Assembly: GCF_003121485.1 (NCBI RefSeq)
Contig: NZ_QAVX01000001.1
Location: forward strand, 310,001-374,000
Direction: 5' to 3'
Source of the DNA: Dyella sp. C11
Lineage (GTDB): Bacteria; Pseudomonadota; Gammaproteobacteria; Xanthomonadales; Rhodanobacteraceae
DNA length: 64,000 bases
Positions within the stretch are counted from its first letter, which is position 1. Every line of letters begins with the position of its first letter. The translations under genes and the position numbers were made by a program. The notes under the pieces are model-generated. The model was given only the letters and a program-made list of their open reading frames with translations, searched no databases and had not been told where the DNA came from. Shown here piece after piece: positions 24,109 through 32,733 of this stretch.

Positions 24109-24347
24109 GGGCTGTCTGCTTGCGTTGAGGAAGAAGAAGCGGCCGGCGCGAGCAAATGCTCGATGGCAGCGGGACGGGTGTCGGGCCGCGCGTAGTGGGC
24201 GGCCACGGCCCACCAGATGAGCGAGATGAACGCGATCTTGGCGACCACCAGGAAAATCAGTTCGCGCGCCAGGCGACGCAGCGGAGGTCTTGGCAGGTCA
24301 ACGGGAACCGGCACCGGATCGACCGGGCCGGCGTGTGTCTTGGTCAT
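24105..24347 (-). CDS. cydP: Putative cytochrome oxidase small subunit CydP
   Basis: An 80-residue protein with a single membrane helix (about residues 27-48: ARELIFLVVAKIAFISLIWWAV), a Pro-rich cytosolic N-terminus and a short Ser/Ala-rich tail. Small proteins of this shape immediately upstream of cydA are named CydP. The ATG at 24347 gives the compact product; the longer reading to 24470 crosses the presumed promoter. The 4-bp overlap with cydA suggests stoichiometric production. Its biochemical role is not established. Confidence 0.8.
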   Translation of the reverse strand: MTKTHAGPVDPVPVPVDLPRPPLRRLARELIFLVVAKIAFISLIWWAVAAHYARPDTRPAAIEHLLAPAASSSSTQADSP

Positions 24348-24492
24348 GCGACGCGCCCCTAGCTGTACCTTGGGGCGAGCATACGCAACGAGCGTGAAGT
24401 TGTCGTGCGGAGGGATGACGCAGCGGCGCAAGGCCGCGCGGGCTGAAATGCCGCAGCGGCGATGGCTCAAGTTGGTGTAGGTGTTTCTACTG

Positions 24493-24520
24493 AAGCCTCG
24501 CCCGTCGCCGGGCGAGGCCA
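24493..24520 (-). terminator. Hairpin after pepQ
   Basis: GCCTCGCCC/GTCGCC/GGGCGAGGC lies 14 bp after the pepQ stop; no T-tract follows, so it may stabilise the mRNA end rather than terminate. Confidence 0.45.
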
Positions 24521-24531
24521 GCCGGGAATGG

Positions 24532-25857
24532 TCAGCCGATCAGCGCGAAGGCATCGCGCGTCAGGTTCTCGGGTGCGCCATCGGTGCACACCACGTCGTC
24601 TTCGATGCGGATGCCGCCATACGGACGGAACTGCGCGACACGATCCCACTGGATGTCGCTTGCCACCGGCTTGTCACGAAGTTCGTCGAGCAGCATGTCG
24701 ATGAAGTACAGGCCCGGCTCGATCGTCACCACCATGCCCGGTTCCAGCGCACGCGTCATGCGCAGGTACGGGTGACCCTGCGGGCGCGCAATGGTGCCGC
24801 CGGTTTCGGAGGCCTGGAAGCCGGCCACGTCGTGCACCTGCAGGCCAATGGGATGACCCAGGCCGTGCGGGAAGAAGGCGGACGTGACGCCGGATGCCAC
24901 CGCACTTTCCGCGCTCATGCGGATGATGCCGTGCTCGCGCAGCACATCGGCCAGCACGTGATGTGCGTGGATGTGCAGCTCGGGATAACTCTGGCCCGCA
25001 CGCACTTTCGCCGCGAAAGCCTGCTGAGCGGCATCCATGCTGTCGATCAATGCCTGGAATTCCGCATGCCCCTTCGCGGCATACGTACGCGTGATGTCGC
25101 TGGCATAACCCGCTGCGCTGGCACCGGCATCGATCAGGAACGACCGGCTTTCCGCCGGGGCGTGGCGATCAAAGTGCGTGTAGTGCAACACCGCGCCATG
25201 TTCGTTGAGGCCAACGATGCTGGCGTAGGGCAGCTCCGCGTCGATCTGGCGTGCGGCGGCGAGATGCGCCATGTGAATGCCGAACTCGCTTTCACCTGCG
25301 CGGAAGGCCTGTTCGGCAGCGCGGTGCGCACGCGCGCCAATACGGCTGGCCTCGCGCATCAGTTCAAGCTCGTACGGCGTCTTGTAGGAGCGATGCCAAT
25401 GCAGGTAATCCAACACGGCCTGCGGATTGTTGGCTTCCGCGCCGGGCACGGTCGGGCATTCCGGACCGATGATGGCGCGGCGAGTGTTCGTGGCAGGCAA
25501 CAGCGCGACGGCATCCGTGGCGTTGCGCACGATCTCGATGTCGAAGTGTTCCACCCAATAGCCGCTCGGTGCGGCGGGCACCACATGCCAGTAATCCTTG
25601 GGCTGCAGAAAGATCAGCTTGGGCTTGTGGCCCGGGGTGTAGACGATCCAGCTTCCCGGCGTGTCCGTGAGCGGCAGCCAGTGGCGGAAGTGTGGATTGG
25701 CGACGAAAGGGTAGTCCTGGTCGTCAAGGAATTTCCGCAGCGGCGTGCCGGCGGCTATCACGAGATGATCGAACCCGCCGAGTGCAAGCGCCTTGTCGGC
25801 GCGTTCGCGCAGCGTGGCGAGGTGCTGGGGATAAAGCGGGGCAAGGCGATCGTGCAT
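24532..25857 (-). CDS. pepQ: Xaa-Pro dipeptidase (prolidase)
   Basis: Splits dipeptides with C-terminal proline. The 441 residues match the 443-residue E. coli PepQ. The M24 ligands are visible as LIDAGASAAGYASDITRTY (two Asp), GLGHPIGLQVHDV (His), VTIEPGLYF (Glu) and GGIRIEDDV (Glu). The N-terminal domain includes HDRLAPLYPQHLATL and FANPHF-like VANPHFRHWLPL. The ATG at 25857 gives the family N-terminus; the upstream frame runs into repeats. It is the second M24 peptidase in the window, with pepP, but a clearly different subfamily. Confidence 0.95.
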   Translation of the reverse strand: MHDRLAPLYPQHLATLRERADKALALGGFDHLVIAAGTPLRKFLDDQDYPFVANPHFRHWLPLTDTPGSWIVYTPGHKPKLIFLQPKDYWHVVPAAPSGYWVEHFDIEIVRNATDAVALLPATNTRRAIIGPECPTVPGAEANNPQAVLDYLHWHRSYKTPYELELMREASRIGARAHRAAEQAFRAGESEFGIHMAHLAAARQIDAELPYASIVGLNEHGAVLHYTHFDRHAPAESRSFLIDAGASAAGYASDITRTYAAKGHAEFQALIDSMDAAQQAFAAKVRAGQSYPELHIHAHHVLADVLREHGIIRMSAESAVASGVTSAFFPHGLGHPIGLQVHDVAGFQASETGGTIARPQGHPYLRMTRALEPGMVVTIEPGLYFIDMLLDELRDKPVASDIQWDRVAQFRPYGGIRIEDDVVCTDGAPENLTRDAFALIG

Positions 25858-25990
25858 GGTGACGCCGGACGGCGGCGCCGGGCTTGATGGTGGGCCGGGC
25901 GGTTGGGGAAGGGGACATGATGGCGCGGAGGGGAGGGTATCGCCAGTTTTGGGGTGTGTGCGGCGCCGTTTGGCGCGTTTTGGCTTGGCT

Positions 25991-26027
25991 CCCTCTCCCC
26001 GCTGGGGAGAGGGTTGGGGTGCGGGGC
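25991..26027 (-). repeat. CCCTCTCCCC hairpin repeat element, inverted copy
   Basis: CCCTCTCCCC/GCTG/GGGAGAGGG followed by TTGGGGTGCGGGG. Its reverse complement matches 26583-26618. Confidence 0.75.
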
Positions 26028-26046
26028 GGGTGCTCGCGGGAACGTG

Positions 26047-26145
26047 TCTATCCCTCACCGCCGCCTTTGCAATGACGCTTCTATCCCTCACCGCCATCTT
26101 AGCGACGATGTCTCTACCCCTCACCGTCATTCCCGCGAAGGCGGG
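26047..26145 (+). repeat. Three imperfect 33-bp tandem repeats
   Basis: TCTATCCCTCACCGCC recurs at 26047, 26080 and (as TCTACCCCTCACCGTC) 26113, a period of exactly 33 bp. The third unit runs into the large inverted repeat. Confidence 0.75.
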
Positions 26146-26286
26146 AATCCAGTGACTTTGCTTTTGCTCTGTCGTTCGGCTGAAACGTTGCCGCGACCTG
26201 GCTCGCCTGCCGCGGGCTTCCGACGATCTGCCGATCGCCGGGTCACTTTTCTTTGCTTGCCCAAAGAAAAGTAACCAAAAGAAAAG
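26114..26286 (+). repeat. Left arm of a large imperfect inverted repeat
   Basis: Modules in order: CCTCACCGTCATTCCCGCGA...CCAGTGACTTTG, GTTGCCGCGACCTGGC, then GGTCACTTTTCTTTGCTTGC with CCAAAGAAAAGTAACC. The same modules occur in reverse order and orientation at 26951-27147, with diverged spacers. Confidence 0.8.
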
Positions 26287-26446
26287 GCACCCCCACTTGG
26301 CGCTGTCTGGGCTACGCCCAGCCAGTCCGTGAGGGGCGGCCGGGCTTTTCGACCGGGCTCCTGCCCGGGCGAAAAGTGCCTGACATCCATGTCAGGCACC
26401 CCTGCGGGGCCTGATCGTCCACCCCTCACCGCCGCACAGGGGGCCC

Positions 26447-26485
26447 AAGATCAAGATCAAGATCAAGAGCAGAGCAGAGCAGAGC
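26447..26485 (+). repeat. Compound microsatellite (AAGATC)3 then (AGAGC)4
   Basis: Three exact AAGATC hexamers at 26447-26464 are followed by four exact AGAGC pentamers at 26466-26485. Confidence 0.85.
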
Positions 26486-26582
26486 GGACGGCTCGTGCAG
26501 CTGCGCTACACATCGCATCGTGGGCAGGTCGCTGCGCTCCTGTCTTCAAGAAGGATCGCTTGGAAGGGAGAGGTTAGGTTGG

Positions 26583-26618
26583 CCCCTCACCCCAACCCTC
26601 TCCCCGGAGGGGAGAGGG
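26583..26618 (+). repeat. CCCTCTCCCC hairpin repeat element, direct copy
   Basis: CCCCTCACCCCAACCCTCTCCCC followed by GGAGGGGAGAGGG; the inverse of 25991-26027. Confidence 0.75.
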
Positions 26619-26950
26619 AGCAAAAGCGGCGGGTGCGCACCGCCGCGCGTACTGGAGTTCATTACCCACGACGGTCGGAGAGCGAAGCGCGCCTCTTGAG
26701 TCGACCATGAGATCGGAAAACAGGGCAAGGGCTTTGTCACACTACGGCGGTCGGCAAGCGTAGCGTTCGCCTTGAACCATCGCAGAGGTTGGGAAGCGTA
26801 GCGATCACCTGCTTTCAGCCCTCTTCGCTTCGGCGCGTTGCGAAGCGCAATGAAGTACCCGCTGTGTCTCGGCGAAGGTTGCCAAGCACCAACACACCTC
26901 AACCGTTCGGGCTTATCCCCACGCAATGCTATGAGCCGTGGCTCTGAAGG

Positions 26951-27147
26951 CCATTTTCTTTGGGTTACTTTTCTTTTGGGCCAGCAAAAGAAAAGTGACT
27001 CGAGCGCCGGCAGGCGATCGAAACGCCGCCGCGGCGTGAGCGGCCAGGTCGCGGCAACGCCCGCACAAGCGATACCCGCGTACAACGCAAAAAAGGAAAC
27101 AAAGTCATTGGACCCCCGCCTTCGCGGGAGTGACGGTGAGGGAGTAG
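26951..27147 (-). repeat. Right arm of a large imperfect inverted repeat
   Basis: The reverse complement of the left-arm modules: GGGTTACTTTTCTTTTGGGC with AAAAGAAAAGTGACT, GCCAGGTCGCGGCAAC, and CAAAGTCATTGGACCCCCGC with TTCGCGGGAGTGACGGTGAGG. It is 24 bp longer than the left arm. Confidence 0.8.
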
Positions 27148-27413
27148 CGAAGGCTTTCGAAGCGTGGAAGCAGGCGTGCAAAAGCTGCACCGCTCGAAGA
27201 AGCGATCCAAGCGCAACGCGAAAACCAAAGGCCAAGCCACATGCTGGCGCATCAAGGCTGTTGAAAGCGCCGCGAGCCTGTATCGGGATGACTGCGAGGA
27301 AAATTCGGAACGAAAACGGAAAGGCTGCACCGGCGTCGATCGCCAAAACGGCTTCGCGAAAAAGCCCAACCCTCAAACCCTGGCGGGACGGCCCAGCCAG
27401 ACAGCCGCAACCC

Positions 27414-27773
27414 TCAATCCCTCTCCGGCTGCTCCAACCACGCATCCAGCAACGCCGCATCCGCGTCATCAATCGCCACGATGCGATACCCCGACCACAC
27501 TTGCCCCGGGCTGGCCGCCGCTTCGTGCCATTGCTCCTGGATGCCCACCTCGATGCTCTGCGGTGAGCTGCCCAGGCCGGGCAGCGACAGGCTTACCTGG
27601 TAGATCGCCTCGCTGCGCGGTGGATGCGTGCTGATGAGCAGCATGCCGTTGGCGGAAAGGTTGCCCAGGTGGCCGATGGGCTGGCCGGTGATCACGTCGG
27701 TCACCACCGCCGTGAAGTTGGCGCGCTTGCGCAGGGCGCGGCGCTGGTCGATGGAGGCAATGTTCTCGCTCAC
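27414..27773 (-). CDS. PilZ-domain protein (cyclic di-GMP receptor)
   Basis: A 119-residue single PilZ domain. Both ligand motifs are intact: RxxxR in DQRRALRKR (Arg11-Arg15) and NxSxxG in GNLSANGMLL (residues 38-43), so it should bind cyclic di-GMP. GTG at 27773 was chosen because it overlaps the DUF1631 stop (GTGA) and places the RxxxR motif at the normal distance from the N-terminus; the upstream extension is antisense-phase noise. It forms a two-gene unit with DUF1631, so it may act as its cyclic-di-GMP-sensing partner. The target process is unknown. Confidence 0.88.
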   Translation of the reverse strand: MSENIASIDQRRALRKRANFTAVVTDVITGQPIGHLGNLSANGMLLISTHPPRSEAIYQVSLSLPGLGSSPQSIEVGIQEQWHEAAASPGQVWSGYRIVAIDDADAALLDAWLEQPERD

Positions 27774-30076
27774 GTCGGTGCTCCGGGGCGTGAGTGGGCG
27801 GCGTGGCCGCTGGTGAGCTGGCGTAATTGGCTGGTCAGTGCGTGCCACGCACGATCCAGCAGGTTTTCCTTGATCTGCGGCATCTCGCGCACGCGGCCGC
27901 AAGCCATTTCGTGGGCGAGTTGTTCCAGCGTCATTTCCTGTCCGCGCAGGCCGCGGCGCGTGACGAAAAGGCTGTTGCCGGACACCGGCGAATACCACGC
28001 CAGCTTGCGCTGGGTGATGCGGCCGTTGCTTGGATCGATGAACTCGAACCAGCTGCCGAAAGGAAGCTGGCGCAGGCGCTGACGAATGCGTCGTTCCGGT
28101 GATTCGGGCGAGGGCGGCGGTGTGGAAATGGGCGGCGGGGCAACGGGTGTTTCCGGTGCCACGTTTTCGCCCAGTCGCTGGCGCTGCTTGAGCTTGAGTG
28201 CCAGTTCCGTCGCCGTCGCCGCTTCGGTGTTTGCCGGCGCGGTGGCCGGCACGCCCAGCAGGCGCTGCGCGACCTGCACGGCTTCTTCGGCGTGCATGCC
28301 GATCTGTTGCAAGCCCGATTCCACTTCAGCCTGCAACAGGCCGCGATCGGCGACCGGCTGTTGGCCGAGCAACTGGTCGGTAATGCGAAGACGCAGGGTG
28401 AAGGCTTCGCTGTCTTCGCCATGCCGCAACAATGTCAGTGCCAGCACGTCGGACCACGCGCGTTCCAGCAAGGTGCGCAGGAGGCCGCGTGGATTGCACT
28501 TCTCGAAGCGCTCGGTCATCAACTCGGCGGCGCGATGGCGCGCCTGCTCGAGACGTTCGCGGCCCTGCATCGCTTCGACCTGGCGGCGTTCGGCGATCTG
28601 CGCCTTGCGATTGAGTAGGCCGAGATGATGTTCGATATCCGCCAGCAGGCTCGTGTAGAGGCCGGTGCTGGGCGGCTCGCGGCGTGCACGGTCCACCAAT
28701 TGGTTGAGCTTGGCTTCGAGCGTGCGGTCGACATCGCCTTCGGGACCATCCAGCCAGTCGTTCGCCGCTTCGGTAACGACACCGAGCAGCTTGCGGGCGG
28801 GATGTTCGCTCTGGTTGAAGAAGCCCTGGTCGGTCACCGCCATGCGCAGCAGCGGCAGCTGCAGTTCGCCCAGCAGCGAGTGCGCATTGCCCTGGTGATG
28901 CAGCTGGCGATCCAGTTGTTCGAACAGCATGGCGACCAGTTCGACCGTGTCGCCCTGTTCGTCGCTCAGGTGCATCTGCGCGGCACCGTCCGGTCGGCCG
29001 GAGTTGAGCTGCGTCAGCAGTTCCTCGCGCAGCGCCTGCGCACTCAGCAGCTCACGCTTGGCCTGGTCGGCCACGTCGCTGACGTGCAGTTGCAGGGCAT
29101 CGAGTGCCAGCTGCAGTTCTTCGGGGGATGCCGAGCGTCCGCCTTGATAATCGAGTGCACCCTGGCCGGAACGATGCTGCGCCAGCATTTCGCGCAGGTT
29201 GTCGAGCACGGCGATGCTGTCGCTGCGTGGCGCGGCATTCTGGGCAGGCGCCGCTGCCGCCGCGCCCGGTGCCGGCTGTCGATTGAATGCAGCAGGCGGA
29301 TTGTCCTGGGCGCCCGCGCGCGAGGGGCGTTCCATCTGAATGCGTGGCGTCGTGGGAAACGCGCGCAGCTGCGGCAGGATGCCGTCGGCGCGCAGGTGTT
29401 CGTTCACCGTGTCGTACAGCGTGGATAGCCCGGCCACCACCGTTGCGTCGAAACACTGCAACAGCAGCAAGCGATGTTCGACGGGCAGTTCCATGGGTGC
29501 CATCGCTTCGCGGAAAGCGGTGGCCAGCGAATGCGGGCCCAGCGGCAGGTGCTCGCCTTCCAGCGGCGGCTGGCTTACCAGCACGGCGTAGCGATAACCC
29601 AGCTCGAACAGCGCCGTGCCGTGGCGTGCTTCGCCGCGGGCAACGAGTTTGTCCAACGCCACGGTTTGTTCGTGTTCGGTCGGGTCGAGCAGTTCGAGCG
29701 GCCGACGCGGCGCATCCGCATGAACTTCCGTTTCAACGATGACGCCGACGCGGCTGAAGTGCTGGCGCATACCGTCCATGAAACGGCGTTCCAGCGCTGC
29801 ACGCTGCTGCTGCACCAGCTGGCGCGAATACAGGCACTGCTGTTGTTCCACGGGGCTGCGCGACCGCTCGGCCTGCCCATAGAGCCGTTGCTCGGCTTCG
29901 CCCACACACTGGCGCAGCGGCGCTTCCAGCCAGCTAGTGCAGAGTGCGTGCGTTTCTTCGATCAGTCGACGGGCGCGCGGCGACCAGCCAGCATGGTCGG
30001 GACGTGTGTCTCGATCGGATGCAAGCGGCGGCCGTCGACCCTGCTGTTCGACTTCCATGACAGACCTTGGTTTCAT
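27770..30076 (-). CDS. DUF1631-family protein
   Basis: A large, soluble, mostly helical protein of 768 residues without signal peptide or membrane span. Many segments are rich in Glu, Gln, Arg and Leu with coiled-coil character (for example LNRKAQIAERRQVEAMQGRERLEQ), and a C-terminal block with LRQLPFGSWFEFIDPSNGRITQRKLAWYSPVSGNSLFV is a conserved small-barrel-like module that itself recalls a PilZ-type fold. DUF1631 proteins occur next to PilZ genes in Xanthomonadales and pseudomonads. The ATG at 30058 is an alternative start. Function is unknown; a role in cyclic-di-GMP-linked motility or surface behaviour is inference. Confidence 0.82.
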   Translation of the reverse strand: MKPRSVMEVEQQGRRPPLASDRDTRPDHAGWSPRARRLIEETHALCTSWLEAPLRQCVGEAEQRLYGQAERSRSPVEQQQCLYSRQLVQQQRAALERRFMDGMRQHFSRVGVIVETEVHADAPRRPLELLDPTEHEQTVALDKLVARGEARHGTALFELGYRYAVLVSQPPLEGEHLPLGPHSLATAFREAMAPMELPVEHRLLLLQCFDATVVAGLSTLYDTVNEHLRADGILPQLRAFPTTPRIQMERPSRAGAQDNPPAAFNRQPAPGAAAAAPAQNAAPRSDSIAVLDNLREMLAQHRSGQGALDYQGGRSASPEELQLALDALQLHVSDVADQAKRELLSAQALREELLTQLNSGRPDGAAQMHLSDEQGDTVELVAMLFEQLDRQLHHQGNAHSLLGELQLPLLRMAVTDQGFFNQSEHPARKLLGVVTEAANDWLDGPEGDVDRTLEAKLNQLVDRARREPPSTGLYTSLLADIEHHLGLLNRKAQIAERRQVEAMQGRERLEQARHRAAELMTERFEKCNPRGLLRTLLERAWSDVLALTLLRHGEDSEAFTLRLRITDQLLGQQPVADRGLLQAEVESGLQQIGMHAEEAVQVAQRLLGVPATAPANTEAATATELALKLKQRQRLGENVAPETPVAPPPISTPPPSPESPERRIRQRLRQLPFGSWFEFIDPSNGRITQRKLAWYSPVSGNSLFVTRRGLRGQEMTLEQLAHEMACGRVREMPQIKENLLDRAWHALTSQLRQLTSGHAAHSRPGAPT

Positions 30077-30140
30077 TCCCCCCGGATGGCCAAGAGTCTA
30101 AGGCCGCCAGGGCACGACCGCCATCGGCCGGACGGTGGAT

Positions 30141-31307
30141 TCAGTCAAGAAATCCGGAAATGACGTCATTGAGGAAGCGTTGCCCAAGCGCCGTGGTGTG
30201 CAACCGGTCGGTTGTCTCGGCGAGCCAACCGCGTTGGCGCGCCTGGGCGAGGGCACCGGCGATGCGGTCGAGTGGCAGGCCGGTGCGCTCGGTGAAGTCC
30301 GCCATCGGTACGCCGTCGATCAGGCGCAAGGCGTTGAGCATGTATTCGAAAGGCAGTTCGTCCACGGCCACCGGGTTGCTGCCGCCGATGCGTTCTGCGG
30401 CTCCCGGCGCGGCAAGGTAAGCCTTCGGGTGGCGGGTTTTCCAGCGACGCAGCACCTCGCCGTTGGCAACATCGGTGATCTTGCCGTGGGCTCCGGCACC
30501 GATGCCCAGGTAATCGCCGAAGCGCCAGTAGTTGAGGTTGTGCACGCAGCGACGCCCTTCCTGGGCATACGCGGATACCTCGTATTGCCTATAGCCGGCC
30601 GCGCCCAGCTGTTGTTCGCAGGCTTCCTGCATGGCCCAGGCGTGGTCGTCGTCGGGCAGCGGAGGCGGGTTGGCGGCAAAGGCGGTATTGGGTTCCAGCG
30701 TCAGCTGGTAGTGGGAGACGTGAGTCGGCGCGAGCGCGATGGCGCGTGCCACGTCGTCCTGGGCGCCCTCCAGCGTTTGCTCGGGCAGGGCGTACATCAG
30801 GTCGAGGTTGATGTTGGCGTAGCCGGCATCCTGGGCCGACTTCACCGCCGCCTCGGCCTCGCTGGCCGAATGGATGCGGCCGAGGCGGCGCAGCTTGGCA
30901 TCGTCGAAACTCTGGATGCCAAAGGACAGGCGGTTCACCCCTGCCGCCAGATAGCCGTCAAAACGTCCATGCTCGACCGTGCCCGGGTTGGTTTCCAGGG
31001 TGATCTCGGCATCGGCATTCAGCGGCAGCCGTTCGCGCACGCCTTCCAGGAAGCGGTCGATCAACTCCGGCGCGAACAGGCTGGGCGTGCCGCCACCGAA
31101 AAAGATGCTATGCACCGGGCGGCCATGTACCGCGGCGCCGAAATCGCGCAGGTCGGCGTCGAGGTCGGCGAACAACGCGTCGACATACGTCTCGTAGGGT
31201 GGCGCTTCGCCCTTCACGCCGTGCGAGTTGAAGTCGCAGTACGGGCACTTCTTCACGCACCACGGCATGTGGACGTACAGCGACAGCGGCGGTGCGATCA
31301 GGGACAT
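30141..31307 (-). CDS. hemW: Radical SAM haem chaperone HemW
   Basis: A 388-residue radical-SAM protein that binds haem and inserts it into respiratory enzymes; it was long mislabelled as coproporphyrinogen oxidase HemN. The cluster motif is CVKKCPYC (Cys17, Cys21 and Cys24, Cx3CxxC), with the SAM motif FFGGGTPSL downstream. The C-terminal HemN-like domain includes YWRFGDYLGIGAGAHG. It is co-directional with rdgB, 3 bp after that stop. Supply of haem to the nearby cytochrome bd is plausible but speculative. Confidence 0.94.
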   Translation of the reverse strand: MSLIAPPLSLYVHMPWCVKKCPYCDFNSHGVKGEAPPYETYVDALFADLDADLRDFGAAVHGRPVHSIFFGGGTPSLFAPELIDRFLEGVRERLPLNADAEITLETNPGTVEHGRFDGYLAAGVNRLSFGIQSFDDAKLRRLGRIHSASEAEAAVKSAQDAGYANINLDLMYALPEQTLEGAQDDVARAIALAPTHVSHYQLTLEPNTAFAANPPPLPDDDHAWAMQEACEQQLGAAGYRQYEVSAYAQEGRRCVHNLNYWRFGDYLGIGAGAHGKITDVANGEVLRRWKTRHPKAYLAAPGAAERIGGSNPVAVDELPFEYMLNALRLIDGVPMADFTERTGLPLDRIAGALAQARQRGWLAETTDRLHTTALGQRFLNDVISGFLD

Positions 31308-31310
31308 GGC

Positions 31311-31910
31311 TTAGCGGCGTAGTACGTCGAGTTCGTGGCGAAGCTGCACCAGCGCGCGGCCGCGATGGCTGATGCGGTTCTTCATGCCGGGCGACAGTTC
31401 GGCCGCGCTTGCGGTTTCGCCGTCGGGCAGGAACAGCGGGTCGTAGCCGAAGCCGTGGGCGCCGCGCTGTTCGGTCAGCACGCGGCCATGCCAGCGGCCT
31501 TCAGCGATGAGTGGCGCCGGGTCGTCGGCGTGCTGCAACAACACCAATACGCAGATGAAGAACGCGCCGCGCTGCTCTGTCGGCACGCCGTCCAGCTCAC
31601 GCAAAAGGCGCGCATTGTTCGCGGCGTTGTCACCATGTGTACCCGCATAGCGCGCCGAGTACAGCCCAGGTGCGCCGCGCAGATGGGACACGCACAGGCC
31701 CGAATCGTCTGCCAACGCCGGCAGGCCGCTGATGCGCGACGCGTGGCGCGCCTTGAGCAGTGCGTTCTCCACGAACGTCAGGCCGGTTTCCTCCGCATCG
31801 GACACATTGAACGCCGATTGCGGCTCCACCTGCAGGCCGCTGTCGGCGAGCAGGTCGTTGAACTCGGCAAGCTTGCCGGGGTTGCTGCTGGCCAGCACGA
31901 TGCGCGTCAT
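31311..31910 (-). CDS. rdgB: XTP/dITP pyrophosphatase (RdgB/HAM1 family)
   Basis: Hydrolyses non-canonical purine nucleoside triphosphates (XTP, dITP) and so protects DNA. The 199 residues include the N-terminal LASSNPGKLAEFNDLL substrate loop, VENALLKARHAS, the catalytic ADDSGLCV, and HGFGYDPLFLPDG near the C-terminus. It follows rph by 15 bp and precedes hemW by 3 bp; rph-rdgB-hemW is a recurring gammaproteobacterial order. Confidence 0.97.
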   Translation of the reverse strand: MTRIVLASSNPGKLAEFNDLLADSGLQVEPQSAFNVSDAEETGLTFVENALLKARHASRISGLPALADDSGLCVSHLRGAPGLYSARYAGTHGDNAANNARLLRELDGVPTEQRGAFFICVLVLLQHADDPAPLIAEGRWHGRVLTEQRGAHGFGYDPLFLPDGETASAAELSPGMKNRISHRGRALVQLRHELDVLRR

Positions 31911-31925
31911 GGGCGTTCCTGCGGA

Positions 31926-32657
31926 TTACGCCAGACCGAGCGCAGTGCGCTGCGCGGCCACCAGCTCGGTGATGCCCTTTTCGGCAAGACCCAGCAGCGC
32001 GTCCATCTCGTCGCGGCGGAAGGCGTGGCCTTCGGCGGTGCCTTGTACTTCAATGAAACCGCCACCGTCGTTCATCACAACATTCATGTCGGTATCGCAG
32101 TTGGAATCTTCGGCGTAGTCCAGGTCGAGTACGGGCACGCCCTGGTAAATGCCCACAGACACCGCGGCCACGGCGCCCACCACTGGATTGCGGCGCAGGT
32201 TTTCGCGCTTCATCAGCAGGCTCACGGCGTCCACCAGTGCCACATAGGCGCCGGTGATGGCGGCCGTGCGCGTGCCGCCGTCGGCCTGGATCACGTCGCA
32301 GTCCAGCGTGATCACGCGTTCTCCCAGCGCCTGGCGATCCACGCAGGCACGCAGGCTGCGGCCGATCAGTCGCTGGATTTCCATGGTGCGGCCGCCCTGG
32401 CCGCCGCGCGCGGCTTCGCGCTGCATGCGGGTGTTGGTGGCGCGCGGCAACATGCCGTATTCGGCCGTGACCCAACCCTCGCCCTTGCCGCGCAACCACG
32501 GCGGCACGCGGGCTTCCACGCTGGCGGTGCACAACACCTTGGTGTCACCGAAACTCACCAGCACGGAGCCCTCGGCGTGGCGGGTGTAGTGGCGTTCGAT
32601 GCTGACGGTGCGCAACTGGTCGGCGGCGCGGCCACTCGGGCGGCTGAAAGAGGTCAT
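31926..32657 (-). CDS. rph: Ribonuclease PH
   Basis: A phosphate-dependent 3'-5' exoribonuclease that trims tRNA 3' ends. The 243 residues match the family length (238). Motifs include [38 protein letters not shown], the phosphate-binding RSLRACVDR and [19 protein letters not shown] with the catalytic Asp residues. ATG at 32657 gives the expected N-terminus; an upstream in-frame start would overlap the divergent yicC promoter region. E. coli K-12 carries a frameshift in this gene, but here it is intact. Confidence 0.97.
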   Translation of the reverse strand: MTSFSRPSGRAADQLRTVSIERHYTRHAEGSVLVSFGDTKVLCTASVEARVPPWLRGKGEGWVTAEYGMLPRATNTRMQREAARGGQGGRTMEIQRLIGRSLRACVDRQALGERVITLDCDVIQADGGTRTAAITGAYVALVDAVSLLMKRENLRRNPVVGAVAAVSVGIYQGVPVLDLDYAEDSNCDTDMNVVMNDGGGFIEVQGTAEGHAFRRDEMDALLGLAEKGITELVAAQRTALGLA

Positions 32658-32733
32658 GGGATAGGAGGCCATTGGGCAAGGCAGGGCGGGAAAGTTTACC
32701 ATTGCAGCCTTTCTCACCGTTCGAAGGCCTCCA
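32658..32733. promoter_or_regulatory. Short divergent promoter region rph / yicC
   Basis: Only 76 bp separate the two start codons, so the divergent promoters must overlap. No clear consensus boxes were seen. Confidence 0.4.

Larger units (their letters stand above)
25858..27413. other. 1.55-kb gene-free island made of nested repeats
   Basis: No supported gene. From left to right it holds: a CCCTCTCCCC hairpin element (25991), three 33-bp tandem repeats (26047), the left arm of a large inverted repeat (26114), a perfect 24-bp palindrome GTGCCTGACATCCATGTCAG... (26376-26399), a microsatellite (26447), the first hairpin element again in opposite orientation (26583), and the right arm (26951). 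ORFs across it are low-complexity translations of these repeats. The last 260 bp before the PilZ gene show no further structure. Confidence 0.7.

Noticed and set aside
26546-27472. 308-codon minus-strand open frame in the repeat island
   Set aside because: It is made of translated repeats, with no family resemblance and no ribosome binding site.
26838-27566. 242-codon plus-strand open frame in the repeat island
   Set aside because: Same reason; it also runs into the PilZ gene in antisense.
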